Source: Gaertneriomyces semiglobifer
Lineage: Eukaryota; Chytridiomycota; Chytridiomycetes; Spizellomycetales; Spizellomycetaceae
Length of the DNA stretch: 64,000 nucleotides
NCBI GenBank assembly: GCA_025558075.1
Contig: JAHLKF010000001.1
Location: forward strand, 1,054,001-1,118,000
Direction: 5' to 3'
Part shown: positions 32,920-44,703 of the stretch, piece after piece
Numbering within the stretch: the stretch's first letter is position 1
How the letters are laid out: every line of letters starts with the position of its first letter
Made by a program: the position numbers and the translations under genes
Notes under the pieces: model-generated
Databases searched by the model: none
Seen by the model: only the letters and a program-made list of their open reading frames with translations
Told to the model about the DNA's origin: nothing

Positions 32920-34775
32920 AGTGTAAAGGTTGGTGTGGATGTGCTGTATGAGGTTGTGAGGACCGGAAAGACGTGCTGCTTGCTGATGGTGGTGGTGGGG
33001 AGGGTTGGCTTTGTTGGTGTGCGGGTCTTTTATGAGGGAGGTGGCCAGGAGATGGCCCGCCCCGTTGTCAAGGAGAATTTAGAGCGACGCAGAGATTGCG
33101 CGGTGGGACGAGGTTATCAGCAAGTCGAGTCACAATTCACAGGCGCGGTCCAGCGACGCGCAGACGCAGCGTACCGAAAAAAACCTGCCGCCCAATTTGT
33201 TGGAGCTACAACCGAGTGACACGCTTTGGATCCATGGTGTCGGTGCAGGGTCACACGGGACATAGAAATCCATGCGGATTTGGCCGATTTCGGCTGATTT
33301 CTCAGGGCAACTTTAAACTTTGGCCGTCGGGGAAATCTTGTGGCAGGCTGTTCCACGAAGACATGGGTGGGTCTGTGTAATACTTCCATCTGCGGATCTT
33401 TCCGTGGGAAGGTGCCGCCGGTCGCCAGCGAGCCCCATCCTTGGATCGATTTGCGCCATGCATAAATCCATTTTGGGTGCGAAATGAGGTTGATGACCTC
33501 GGCGCCTGATAAAAAATCCGCTTATGCGAATTTTCCAAAATGATGCGGAATTGCGTTCAATGGTTCGGTGACTGGGCTGCGGGGCACAGTCATGCACCTC
33601 ATCGTTGCACGCCAGTCATATGATGAAGACATCGGGAATTGCGCGCAGGCCGATTCGAGAGACTTCGAGAGACAAACTGGTGGCACAATTTCGTATAATC
33701 AGAATTATTATCTGCATTCTGTCACATTTGAGCTCACAAAAGTGCTTCCGAGGCCACCAATCCTGTGCATCCTCTTCCAGTGATGTCCAACCTGCGTTCG
33801 GCGGCTGTTCGTTCATCAGTGTATGTAGGTGGGGTAACGAGGCTTTGCAGTTGATCAGTGTCCATCCCGCAGCTATGTGTAGCGCAAATGCCACATTCCA
33901 AACCATGACTACAGACTCTGCGATTATGTCTGCTGCTGCTAGGTGAACCCTCCGCTGGCCCTAATTGGCAGTACTGTTTTCGCAGATCGAAAGTGCATTG
34001 AAGTTCGAGGATTGAAGATGCCCCTGCCAGCTGGCTATGATACTCAACACCATCTAGCAGTGTGCCAGTGTCCCTGCAGGCACAACTCCAAAAAGTCCTC
34101 ATCAAGGGGCAAAAAGTCACCGTCCGCTTTGTATTTGTATATTTCCCTGGTTGAACGTCGAACGAGGAAGAACGAGGAGCAATGCAACCCGATATCTCAA
34201 ACGTAATAAAATTGTGTGATAGAAACGGGCTCCGAGATGCGAGTCACATGACTCATTGCTCAGCACATCGCGCAGTCACTCATCTCCGCATTCATCACCC
34301 GATGAGCGCGTTAACAGCGTTACACGACAACTTGTCAACAAGGTTTGCGAACATAGCGAGCGAGCACTGAATTTCAGAATTGAATAAAACGCCAGCGGCC
34401 ATCCATGTCCAAAGACAGCTACGCTCTCTCGCTTGCTGTGGTTATTTTCATGTTCACGACGATGAATCGATCCGGTGCAGTCGCTATTTTCGAACATTGC
34501 GCGCGCCACTTCGATTATTTACGAATTCGCGTCAAAGGCTCTGCAACTCCGCCCACGCGCGTGAGCGCTCGCATATTGTCCTTATCATGTCCTTTTTTTG
34601 ACGTTTTTTCCTCGCTTCAATGATACTCCGTCTTTATAAATACTCCCCCTTTTTGTAGTTCGGTGCGCCTTTAGCGTTCTCGTTTTCGAAAATCATTTTC
34701 CAGGTACCATCAGGCAAGCTTTACCCACCAGTATAACAGTGCGTCCCCTTTATCTACGAGCAAGTGCACGTCAGA
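32920..34775. other. Large intergenic region, no gene supported
   Basis: About 1.86 kb between the divergent membrane-protein and proline dehydrogenase genes. Short frames overlap on both strands; none has a start, splice signals and family likeness together. I found no tRNA-like cloverleaf. A small spliced or noncoding gene cannot be excluded. Confidence 0.4.
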
Positions 34776-36620
34776 ATGTTGGGTGCGGCACCAAAGCGAT
34801 TGTCTACACGCTGTGTCTCTAGGCTTTCCCGTCATTCTCTTGACTTGGCGCTTCGTCCATGTCAACGACACATACAGTCGGCCGCCGTCCGGCCGCCTAC
34901 CCTGCCCGTACCAGGTCCATCAGCGATGGGATCCCATAGGCCATACGAGACGAGGTCGACTGTGGACCTCCTGAATTCCTTGTTAGTGTTTCAACTGTGC
35001 TCCATGCCGACACTTGTTCAAGCCTCACCAATGTTGATTGAGACTGCCGAAAAGTTGAAGCTCAGCGACCCAATGTACTGGGTTATCAAGCAAACGCTAT
35101 TCAAGCACTTTTGTGGTAAGGCATATGAGTACTGATTCAAAGATCGCAAACCGAACCTTGGCTAAAAACGTTTTCGTACATTAGGCGGAGAAGACCTCAA
35201 GGAAGTTGTGCCCACCATGGAAGCTTTCAAAAAGAACAATATTGGTAGCATTCTGGACCTCGCCCTGGAAGCCGATTTGGATGCCGCCTCGCTCTCCGGT
35301 GTGGCAGCTCAGATACAGACACGAAAAGTCGCTGATATGTTTAGAGAGTCTATTGATATTGCCAGCCAGACATCGGGCAGCTTCGTTGCCATCAAAATCA
35401 CCGCATTGGTGCCTCCTGCTATTCTTCAACGCTGGAGCAACACAATTTTACTTCTGCAAAAGCGTTTCAAAGAGCTTGATGCCGACAAAGATGGGAAAAT
35501 TACGCTGGAAGAGTTCAAGCAGCTGGCTACCACCTTCCCGGCATTGACAGAAAAACTTGCCGCAAGCCTTTTCGACAGCGCCGACCGCAATAGAAATGGC
35601 AAGGTGGACTGGATCGACCTGACAGATACATTCTCTTTATATAACTCCAACGCGGCATTGGCGTTGATTAGGCCGCCAGTTGAGCCTGTCACTGAAGACA
35701 ATCAGCTCCTTGCTAAAGAGGACATTGACACAATTGAACTCCTGATACCGGATATTGACAGCGTAGCTCAGCATGCACAGACAAAACGTGTACGGGTAAT
35801 GGTGGATGCAGAACAGACATACTTTCAACCTGCAGTCGATGATATTGCCCTTAACCTCTTACGCAAGTTTAACCCGCCGTTGCATGGTGCCAACCAGACA
35901 AAGAGAAGCGGACCGGTGCTGTACAATACTTATCAATTGTACTTGCGCGATGCGTATGACCGGATGGTAATGGATATTGAGAGAGCCGAGCGTGGCGGGT
36001 ATGCGTTTGGTGTGAAGATTGTACGAGGTAAGGGCACAACGCATGAGCACGCGGTCACACGCAAACTCAGTTTCTCTGACCACGGTTGCTGTTTTTTTCG
36101 TTTAGGTGCATACATGCACGCGGAACGCGAAAGGGCAAAAGAACTTGGCATTCCTGATCCCATTCAACCCTCGATCAGCGCTACACACGAGGCGTACAAT
36201 AAGGCCATTACCTACCTCATTCAAAAGATCTCCGCACTCCAAGCTCCGGATAGCACAACCTCGTCTACCGGTGACATCCGTCCACTCTCGTTTGTCGTCG
36301 CTTCTCACAACAAAGAATCCGCAACGTATGCGTGTCAACAGATGGCGACACATGGAGTATCACCGTCAGAAGGCAGCGTGGCTTTCGCGCAGTTGATGGG
36401 AATGCAGGATGGCACGACATTTTCTCTCGCTAAAGATGGATACAAAGTCTTCAAGTACATACCCTATGGCCCTATTGGAGTAACCATTCCGTATCTGCAG
36501 CGACGAGCATTAGAGAATGCGGATGTTTTGGCAGGGGGCGGTGGTATCGCCGAAGACCGCAAGAACATTCTACAAGAGCTTCGGATGAGATTCACTAACC
36601 AGACTGGGTTTGCACTGTAG
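34776..36620 (+). CDS. Proline dehydrogenase with EF-hand pair, mitochondrial
   Basis: Three exons: 34776-35115, 35185-36027, 36106-36620; 565 residues. The second intron (78 nt) is a multiple of three without a stop, so an unspliced reading would look continuous; splicing restores VRGAYMHAERERA. The N-terminus is rich in Arg, Ser and Leu with no acidic residue for about 20 residues, fitting a mitochondrial presequence. Two calcium-binding loops lie near 212 (DADKDGKITLEEF) and 247 (DRNRNGKVDWID). The FAD barrel has RVMVDAEQTYFQPA, YNTYQLYLRDAYDRM, VASHNKESA, FAQLMGMQD, and YIPYGPIGVTIPYLQRRALEN. It oxidises proline to pyrroline-5-carboxylate. Animal PRODH is the closest remembered form. Confidence 0.93.
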
Positions 36621-36895
36621 CATGTTGTTTGTTGATTTTGCTGGAAGTAGGTTAGAAGTTAGTTTACACGCTATACCGCGCTAGAATGTTGACGGAATAG
36701 GCGTAGACATGTAGACGCAATGCTTGCCATGTACAGGAGGCTGCTAGATCAGCATTATTTTACCGCTGCTACTCCAATACAACATAGAGCGGTAACATCG
36801 GCATGCGAAACTACGAAACGTTGGCGTGTTACAGCTTTACATGGAGCGGACGTGACATTCTACAACTTTCCCTTGCGTTTTGACCTCGCGTAGCA

Positions 36896-37612
36896 TTAAA
36901 TGTTGACTCCCAAAGCACGCGTCCCGACAACCAACAACCACATCGCCGTCAGTTCATGCCAATACCTCACGACTCGGTTGGCAAGCGGTAACCGCTTGGT
37001 TGTGAAATCAACTGCATCCCACATGATAGACTGCGTCGAAAAGGTTGTCTCGAATCCATCACTTTGAATGGACAGGATCATCGCCCCCCTTACATGATTT
37101 CCTTGACCAAAACCAAGTTCTACCTGACCGACGGCATCGTCACGTCGTATCACCTCGTACATGCCGAGAATCAGATCTCCGACTTGAAAGTCTAATGTCT
37201 GAATTCCATTTCGCGTGAAGCCCTGCGTATGCTGCTTGTCCTTGTTCTGCAACTGAAAGATATATCCCTGCGGCAAACGTGCGAATCCGCTCAAACTCGC
37301 GCGTAGATACGTCGTGAGCATGTCACGCATGCCTAACGGTGGTAGCACCTTGGTAGGAACTCGGATCTGGAAACAGTCTGTAATCACTAGGGCATCTGAA
37401 GCGCTTGCGCGTGCGGGCATGTTTACGGGGCGTTGGTGCCGATATGGGCCAGTTTCTCCAAGCGCATGAATCGTTTTCTTTGATAGTTTCTTATGGAGAT
37501 GCCGTAGGTATAACATACCGGCCGCAGGGACGGCAATGAGGCCAACGGCAACAAATACAGCTGGCCTATTCAACGCTTTGAGGCAGCCAGTGTAGTGGTC
37601 AATGGCGGGCAT
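36896..37612 (-). CDS. Conserved fungal-type protein with N-terminal membrane anchor, unknown function
   Basis: Single exon of 238 residues from the ATG at 37612. Residues about 18-37 form one membrane span (AVFVAVGLIAVPAAGMLYL) followed by a basic stretch. The rest is a soluble alpha/beta region: TTYLRASLSGFARLPQGYIF, TLDFQVGDLILGMYEVIRR, then RYWHELTAMWLLVVGTRAL at the end. It resembles a family of uncharacterised fungal proteins I know only as hypothetical. No catalytic motif is visible. It lies tail-to-tail with the proline dehydrogenase gene. Confidence 0.7.
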   Translation of the reverse strand: MPAIDHYTGCLKALNRPAVFVAVGLIAVPAAGMLYLRHLHKKLSKKTIHALGETGPYRHQRPVNMPARASASDALVITDCFQIRVPTKVLPPLGMRDMLTTYLRASLSGFARLPQGYIFQLQNKDKQHTQGFTRNGIQTLDFQVGDLILGMYEVIRRDDAVGQVELGFGQGNHVRGAMILSIQSDGFETTFSTQSIMWDAVDFTTKRLPLANRVVRYWHELTAMWLLVVGTRALGVNI

Positions 37613-37859
37613 GGCGGTTGTGGGAAGGTGGTTACTTCAAGAGTTCGTATGAATGCCTTCGCTGTCGAAGGGGGGCGCTTAGAACTTTATATGCTGGTAG
37701 AGTCCTGGTGAAGCATGCAATGATTCAGGACTGATTCACGCGCTGTTTCGGGGGAGCACTTAAAGCGGGAATTGAGACAGAAGCATAACTGATATTTGGC
37801 ATATGGTAACTGTACAGTAGCTATTTACAATGTACTAGCGAGAGAATACAGGACACTGC

Positions 37860-38285
37860 TTACTGCTTGGCTTGAAGCTCCTTTACCAATGCAATGTACT
37901 GTTGCTGGGCTTCCTCCTTGGCCATACCCTTCAAACCAGTCCAGGCGTCCCACTTGGCCTTGCCTTGCAGGTCAAACATGCCAGGGCGAGCTACAGAAAA
38001 ATTGCCTTTAGCTCAGGACCACGCTAGGGCAACGCATGGGCAGTGCAGCGGGTTCACTTACTGGTGGTGTTGTCGCCTACAATTGACTGCTTGAAGAAAG
38101 CGTAGAGCTTAAGAAGCTCGTCGTTGGAGGGCTTGTAGGTGAGGTTCTTAACGTCCTCAGCAGCCTTGACAAAGTCAGCCTGCGAGATGCCCACGAGTCG
38201 CTGGGTTAGTAATCATGAATCGCACACACACACACACACGATCTCGCATGTCACTTACGTTTCCGGTGCTAGCAGGGTCAGCCAT
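37860..38285 (-). CDS. ACB1: Acyl-CoA-binding protein
   Basis: Three exons leftward: 38285-38259 (27 nt, nine codons), 38179-38062, 37990-37860; 91 residues. The whole-frame view misses it because each exon is short. Introns are 79 and 71 nt; the first carries a (CA)n run and an ATTACTAAC branch site. The protein starts MADPASTGNADFVKAAEDVK, then LTYKPSNDELLKLYAFFKQS, and ends in TRPGMFDLQGKAKWDAW and a C-terminal helix. These are the conserved ACBP segments, including the Tyr, Lys and Trp that contact acyl-CoA. The protein buffers long-chain acyl-CoA in the cytosol. Confidence 0.95.
38222..38239. repeat. (CA)n dinucleotide repeat in ACBP intron 1
   Basis: About nine CA units within the first intron of the acyl-CoA-binding protein gene (transcribed as GT repeats). 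A simple microsatellite close to the donor. Confidence 0.8.
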
Positions 38286-39204
38286 TGTTGCGATTGTGTA
38301 CGTACTGGTATGCAGATGTGAAGATGAGGCAGAAGCAGGTCGTCGTCGTAGAGCAATGCAGTCGAGTCCGAACGTTGGGAGGCCTTCCTTTTATACTGCC
38401 GCCGTTGGCTGTTGGCCGACATCAGGTGACGTTTCGAACGCGGCTAAACTGAGTAAATGCAGTGTGTGCGGAACTACTGTTTTGTAACTTGAAAGTTTGT
38501 GCGGCAGCCGACGACGACGGCGAACGACGTCTACGACGTCTACGGCGGCGATGGCGGCGATGGCAACGGTTATGACGGCGGGCGAGGACAGCGAACGATG
38601 CCACGGGAGCAGTTGGACGACATAAGGAGCGCATGAGGGGGTTACCAAGAGACGTTAGAGTGATTAGATTATGCTGCACCGGCCAAGTTGTCTTCTAGTT
38701 AGCAGATTGAAACAGTTCGTGACAGTCTTTACTCGGTCGCTTGCTCTTTCTTTGAAGCTCTCGCCGCAAGTTCAGCCTTCAATACATTCATGGTGGTTTC
38801 GCGCCCGTCGCATCTCACCCTATCTCATCGCATACCTGCCCATCGCATCGAATACCATCCCATCCCATCCCACTACATCCCCTCCCCTCTCATCGCATAC
38901 TCTCTTTTCAGCCTCGTTGGAATCGTTGGAATCGCTCAACCATCGCAACTCCAAAATCCGCAACTTTGACGCGTAAATGTCAAAGTGCAAACCCTAAGTT
39001 CGGTCTCCAACATCCTCCAGGCAGCCAACACCAACAACACCGACAACAACATCAATATCAACACAGATCTGTTTACTGAAGCCTCCTGTAGCGGGCTCTG
39101 ATGACGAGCAACCGCAGTTGTGCAAGTACCCTTGATGAAATTTAGAACGACACTTGCATCTGCCTTTGAGCTCCACCATCGTCATACGTTGCTTGTCTGC
39201 CAAG
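38286..39204. other. Divergent intergenic region with low-complexity tracts
   Basis: Between the ACBP and EDC3 starts. Positions about 38508-38575 are an imperfect GAC/GGC trinucleotide tract, and 38850-38905 are rich in CATCC and CATCG repeats. An AAACCCTAA telobox-like motif occurs near 38989-38997. No gene is supported. Confidence 0.5.
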
Positions 39205-41791
39205 ATGGCCGAGTTCCTAGGCATGGACGTCCGCATTTTCCTGACCAATGGTAGGCAGATACTGGTGTTAAAAAAATCTTCATCTCCCCGTCTAATGACG
39301 GACACTTCTATAGGTTTGGTCGTGGATGGTCGAGTCGCTAACATCGACCCAAGAACACAGCTGCTCTTGTTGAATGATGGTGAGCCTACCGTTTGAGATC
39401 TAGGTAGTTGTTCGCTGTGCTCAATAATTGACTTTGTAGCGGCCACAAACATTAATGGAATTCGCCAGTACTTTCCAACGTGAGTCTCCAATTGAGATTG
39501 CACCGCTTGTGATTTGGGAAACTCATCATGTGCGGCCTCTGTCAGGTATAAAGTGCCTGGAAGTGATATTAAGGACCTCAACATCCTGACGACGAGCTCG
39601 AGTCAGCCACCGATAGAGACACTCCCTCAACCTGTACTACAGCAACAACGGCCCGCAGTGCAGCATCCTGTGCCACAACCCATGCAACCCGTTCAATACC
39701 CTGTACAACAACAGTATCCCCAGGCGTCTTACCACCTCACACAAAATACGCCACCTCTAGAGCCCACACGGAGTTTTCATGCTGCTCATCCTCCTCAAGG
39801 CCATATTCAGCAAGGAGGCATTAGACCGCCGCAAGCAGAACAGCTTCCACTACCACCACAGAATCTGTTCCCTCAGCATAGTATGCCAATGTTAACTCAT
39901 GGTTACCTACCACAGCAGCAGCAAGTGCCGTATGCGCCGCAACCGGTGCTTCCCAATAACTACCCACATCATCCAAAATCGACATCCAAACCTTTCGTGG
40001 ATCCTGCCATCATCGCGGTACGTAGCTTGTGGGTCAGGTGTTTTTGGATGCGTACAGTTCATCTAAATTGCGGATAGATGTCACCAGCGAGTACTTCCGA
40101 TGTTGAAAGGTCTGGTGCTCCGCCACAACACCGAGGAGCCATGTCTTCTCAACAAAAACAGGCTCCGCTTGCCGAGACGTCATCAGAGCAGTCGATGAAA
40201 CGGCAGGAGCACAGGAAAGGCACTTCGAGGCCTGCAGTCTCCAAGTTTTCTGGCGCCCCATCTCGTTTGCCCGCCCAAGATAGCGAATATGATGAGGAAG
40301 TAGACTATCCCGACTATGGAGGAGCACTGGGTTTACAAGGTGCTCCTGTCCGCGGAAGCGGTAAATCAGCACAAATGGTTGCTTCGTCGAAGCAGGCAAC
40401 TGGCCGGCATGCAGCAAGACAACAACATAATCTGCGTCAGAACCGCTTCGCTTCGCCAGGTGAGAAGTTTACCCTAGCAATCGACTACCGACCGCATATT
40501 GACCCTTTTTTCTTCAGGCAATATGCGAAAGAATAAGAGAGTACCTAGCACCACTGAAACATTTGGCACAGATGCGTCAGACTATGCTGAAGACTTTGAT
40601 TTTGAAGCTGGTCTACAGCAGTTCGACAAGCGACGAGTATTTGAAGAAATCTCCCAAGGGGATGACACCGCGCCGGAGACGCGCCTTGTGAGCATCAACC
40701 GTTTGCGAAATGTTCAACCTGGCTTGCAAGGAAAACTAGGAATTCGCGAGATGGTATTGGACGCTCCGTTTCCTAGTGGAGATGAGACCGGAAACGATAC
40801 CGAAGTGGATAGTGAGGAGTTTGATAGCGATGGAGCGGTGACCATCAAAGATGGAATGGGTGTTGGAGGAGCTCTGAGACTTCCAAATAGAAAGAGAATG
40901 TGTCGTACCGTCGCAGGGATTACTGTTCCAAGTGTCACGCCTGCCGAGATGGTGGAAATTGAGCGTGTCGCAACAACAGAAACTGGGCCAAGCGAAGAGC
41001 AAATGATCGAAAATGGAGGACGTGGAGCTGCCATGATGATCCTGCAGGCGCTTGGAGGAAACCGTCGAATCAAGCCCGGCAATCACAATGATGGGCCGTT
41101 TGTGGTGGTACTGGTTGGAAACAACAAGACTGGCGCATTTGGTCTCTGTGCCGCGAGACATCTGGCCAATCATGAATGCAATGTCCTAGTTTGCGCTGTG
41201 GGTGGTGATGCAGAGCTGGTAAATTTGGTGGCGACGCAGCAAAAGATCTACCTGCCGACAGGTGGCCGACTGACGCGCGGTCTGGTGGATCTTCCAAGCG
41301 CCGCACAGCCAATAGATCTTATCGTTGACGCGCTATTAGGCCCGAGCCAGAACTTGCTAGAGTTGAACGAAGGAGATCGGCGCTTGGTGTGCGATTTAAT
41401 TGGGTGGGCAAACAGTAACAAGGCGAATATTCTTAGTGTTGATCTTGCCAGTGGTGTGAATGGAAGCAGCGGTGAGTAAATCCCAGACGTCCAAATTGAT
41501 TATCCATCGCTTGCTGATAGTTTTTTTCCCTCTCCCGCAGGCCAACCGGTGTCACCGACGCATTACGTGCAACCGAAATGGACGCTTGCCCTTGGTTTGC
41601 CAAAGATTGGCCTGATTCGTGCAGCAAAAGAGAGCAGGGGAGAAATTTTCCTGGCAGACCTCGGCATTCCCAGGGTTGTATTCCTGAAAGTCAACAAAGG
41701 AAAGGGTAAAGGTGTCAGATATACTCCACCATTTGGAGATAAATTTCTAGTAGGGTTGGAAGTTGTGGAGGTAGAGGCTGCTGCTGTGTAA
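39205..41791 (+). CDS. EDC3: Enhancer of mRNA decapping Edc3
   Basis: Seven exons: 39205-39250, 39314-39379, 39440-39479, 39546-40017, 40078-40459, 40518-41471, 41541-41791; 736 residues; introns 58-69 nt. The first three tiny exons encode the LSm domain (MAEFLGMDVRIFLTN, then GLVVDGRVANIDP, INGIRQYFPTYKVPGSDIKDL). A long Gln/Pro-rich disordered part follows. The FDF motif lies near 361-383 (DFDFEAGLQQFDKRRVFEEI), the site for the DEAD-box helicase Dhh1. The C-terminal third is a YjeF-N Rossmann domain (VVLVGNNKTGAFGLCAARHL, IDLIVDALLG, ILSVDLASGVNG) that dimerises. Edc3 activates Dcp2 and builds P-bodies. Confidence 0.93.
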
Positions 41792-42016
41792 ATGGCTATC
41801 GCTATGCAGAGAATAGACTTCCGGGTCTTCCATCGGATGTACACGCTTTCGAATAGTATAATCTAGTCTGCATTTAACAGTTCCACACAAATCACAAAAG
41901 AAGGACGAAAAGCTATTTACATTTAACACAGTCTATACTAACTGACACCCGAGGTAAGCGGTAGTCATGATCGCCACCTAGCAGATGCGGGGCATATTTT
42001 CAAGTCCATCGAATGC

Positions 42017-43063
42017 TTACAAACCCACTCCGCTCATGCCAAAGGCCGTCCCAACGGCGAAGGTTCCGGCCATTGCTATCCAACCACCGATCAAGACCCG
42101 CAACGAACCCTTCCACACCGGTGCGCCACCAAGCCAGGCACCTAATGCCCCGTTGATAAGCAAGCCGATTGTGGAGGCAACAACCACTGCCATAGTACGA
42201 ATCTCGTAGGAGCCTAGGAGAACGACCGCTACAATAGAACATTAGCGGGGCGAACTTATTACAATGATCAAACGGCAGGCATGGACATACTCAGAAGCGG
42301 AATGGCGGCTCCGAAAGCAAACGTTAGCGCGCTAGTAGTCGCAGCCTGGAGCGGATTGCTGAGTTCATCCACGTTGACATTTAATTCTTCTCGCAAGTGG
42401 ACTTTGACGATCTCGTCGATATCTCCGTTTGCCTGGGCATGCAACTCCTCCGCCACTTTCAGTGCGAGCTCAGGACTGATACCACGCGCCTCATAAATCT
42501 GAGCCAGCTCACGCAACTCGCGTTCAACGTGGAGAGGGCCTTTCAAAAATTCAGCTTTCTCGCGAATCATGTCGGCAGATTCGGTGTCCATCTGCGTTGC
42601 GACCGATACGTACTCCCCACAAGCCATGGACAGCGCTCCTGCAACCAACGCCGCAAGACCTGACAGAATCATCAAGTTCTTGTCCTCATTACTTCCAGCA
42701 ATACCTACATCAATTGGTTTATGGCTTAGTAAAATGACACTGGCAATCGTCAGCAACAGGTGCAATAATATCATCGCCACTGCTCGTGCGAAAAGGCTTG
42801 AGCACTCCCATCGATTACTAACCTAAAATCAGCGAAGCAGTTGACACTAGGCCGTCGTTGGCACCAAGAACCGCGGCCCGCAACCAAGGAGTTCTGTCAG
42901 AGTAATGACTATGACCAATTTCAGGCAAGTGATGCAAGTCATATGAGCAAGAATGGTCTCTGTGGTGGCCATGTAGCAAGGGAGTCGCTGAGTCGACATT
43001 AACGGGTATTGTGACGGAGCTGGGGACAACGTCCTCAGATGAACTGATGGACCCGGGAGCCAT
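42017..43063 (-). CDS. VIT1/Ccc1-family vacuolar iron/manganese transporter
   Basis: Three exons leftward: 43063-42823, 42704-42291, 42228-42017; 288 residues; introns 118 and 62 nt. After a His/Ser-rich N-terminus comes LRAAVLGANDGLVSTASLILG, the first membrane helix signature, then LSGLAALVAGALSMACGEYVSVATQ (helix 2). A Glu-rich cytosolic loop follows (EKAEFLKGPLHVERELREL, ARGISPELALKVAEEL) that forms the metal-binding domain in plant VIT1. Three more membrane segments complete the five-helix fold: ALTFAFGAAIPLL, MAVVVASTIGLLINGALGAWLG and VLIGGWIAMAGTFAVGTAFG. It should load Fe2+/Mn2+ into the vacuole by proton exchange. Confidence 0.92.
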
Positions 43064-43374
43064 GATGACTTGTTGAAGGAGAGGGCGTGGAAGGAGATGA
43101 ATGCTTCAATAGAAATACGTCGGCTCGCCTGCTTGCGTGCGCTGTCTTGCTATCGGTGAAGAATATCTTGCTTGCTACTAATACGACTGGCGGTTTGGCG
43201 GTTTCCTAATAAGTTTCCCGAGAAAAACCTGTGACAAACCAAGGCCTCACCATCGCTGCTGACATAAGCGTCAATTCGGACAAAACGCTCACCTTTCGAT
43301 CGCGCGCGTTTTCCGACTGGAAAGTTGAGCGCAAAAAGTAGAACGGAAGGCGAGTTTGCTCGCCGAGAAAGCCA
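43064..43374. other. Divergent promoter, VIT1-like / Siva-like genes
   Basis: 311 bp separate the two divergent starts. No clear motif is recognised. Confidence 0.4.
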
Positions 43375-44020
43375 ATGCTGACAGTATCCGTCGCCCCGCT
43401 CAAATTGGAGTCACAAAGTATAAATGGCCACGGCTCAAATAGCGATTCGCGGCCGCCGCTATCGGAGCAACCGAACCCCACGTCAAGAGGTTCGGGTAAG
43501 CGTGCACGAAGGGACGACGACGAGACGGAGACATTCGGGAGCATGAAGAAATACATGAGGGAAGATGTTGACTGGGGAGTTGTCCACAGTATGTTGTTGT
43601 TGCTTGCACAAAATGAAGGCGTACTTGCGACGAAAGTTATTCATTCCGCAGCAAATAGACAAAACAACGGCATTGCTTATGCGTGCACAACAGACGCACA
43701 GACCTTGTCCGCCAATGCTCCCAGCAGCCAGTAACAGACATTGTGCGCAGTGCACAATACAGGCGTCTGCGCCCACCAGTGTGAAGTGCGCCTTTTGCGC
43801 CAAGGATACCTGCGACCACTGCTTAAGAACATGTGAGGAATGCCACGAACCAGCTTGTGGGCTTTGCACCGTCATCAAGTAAGCATAGTTCGTCCTTATT
43901 ACTCTTATGAACGTATCTGACGACGTATCTAGCTATGATATGAGTGAGGAGCGGGCTTTTTGCTTGGAGTGCATTGATCGCAACGGAAGTAATGTCGCCG
44001 GGTCCTCTGCCACTCGATGA
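43375..44020 (+). CDS. Siva-like cysteine-rich zinc-binding protein
   Basis: Three exons: 43375-43588, 43659-43878, 43933-44020; 173 residues, close to the 175 of human Siva. Introns are 70 and 54 nt. The acceptor of intron 1 was set at 43658 because it alone keeps the frame; another AG lies 7 nt upstream. The start MLTVSVAPLKLE resembles the Siva N-terminus (VAPLQLK). The C-terminal half is a tight Cys array: RHCAQC, VKCAFCAKDTCDHCLRTC, ECHEPACGLCTVINYD, RAFCLECIDRNG, which is the Siva zinc-binding pattern, including C-x2-C-x-R-T-C and the INYD motif. Animal Siva is linked to apoptosis and p53; its role in fungi is unknown. Confidence 0.8.
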
Positions 44021-44208
44021 CCCGCTGGTGAGAGTGGTCGCACATGTAAACACTCCTCAATTTTGTTTATTCTTGTGTATCTGTATTTTTTTATATATGT
44101 GCTCGTAAATATGGCCTCGCGGTGATGTCATAGCCCGACGTAGAGCTCAAACTCAAGCCCTCTCCCACACCAGAACAACGTGCAACTCCCAACTGATCGA
44201 CCACGACC

Positions 44209-44514
44209 ATGAACGACGACGAGGTTCCCAACCCTTCATACCGCATTGGCGCGACTGTGAACGCCATCGCTGTCGAGCCGGGCCGCAGCTATTCTGCCCC
44301 AACCGCTGACAGGGATCAACCACAGGCGACTGGGGAACGATACGACCTTGGCCCAGCCGGGGAGGAATATGTTAAAGAAGCTGTCAGAAGGAATGAGGAG
44401 CGAGTAGGTGGTGAGATTATTAAGCCAAAAACTGGTGCTGCCACCGATAGTGATAGATATCTGGGCAGCAATGGCGCACCAGGAAGCGATGTTGGACGGG
44501 GAGGAAGCGGGTGA
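44209..44514 (+). CDS. Small hydrophilic hypothetical protein
   Basis: Single exon of 101 residues from the ATG at 44209. The protein is Gly-, Glu- and Asp-rich, with no Cys, no Trp and no hydrophobic segment, so it is probably disordered (RYDLGPAGEEYVKEAVRRNE is the only helical-looking part). The start follows a purine-poor leader typical of neighbouring genes. I recognise no family. A stress-related hydrophilic protein is one option; a chance frame is another. Confidence 0.55.
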   Translation: MNDDEVPNPSYRIGATVNAIAVEPGRSYSAPTADRDQPQATGERYDLGPAGEEYVKEAVRRNEERVGGEIIKPKTGAATDSDRYLGSNGAPGSDVGRGGSG

Positions 44515-44703
44515 TCAAGAGGACGCTGTACTTGAATTACACAATACACTCAACACTAATGTTTGAGTAACGTACAGAAGAATGGTATCTTATTTGCTCA
44601 TTCCTTCAAAAACTGTATCATCATAAGAAGTAACGTTCCATGACCAAATGTAATCTCATCAGGTCCTACTACTTAACAGGGTGTGTGGCGATTAGCACTT
44701 CCT

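Noticed and set aside
33117..34120. Set of overlapping short frames on both strands in the 32.9-34.8 kb gap
   Set aside because: No splice signals, starts or domains support any of them together.
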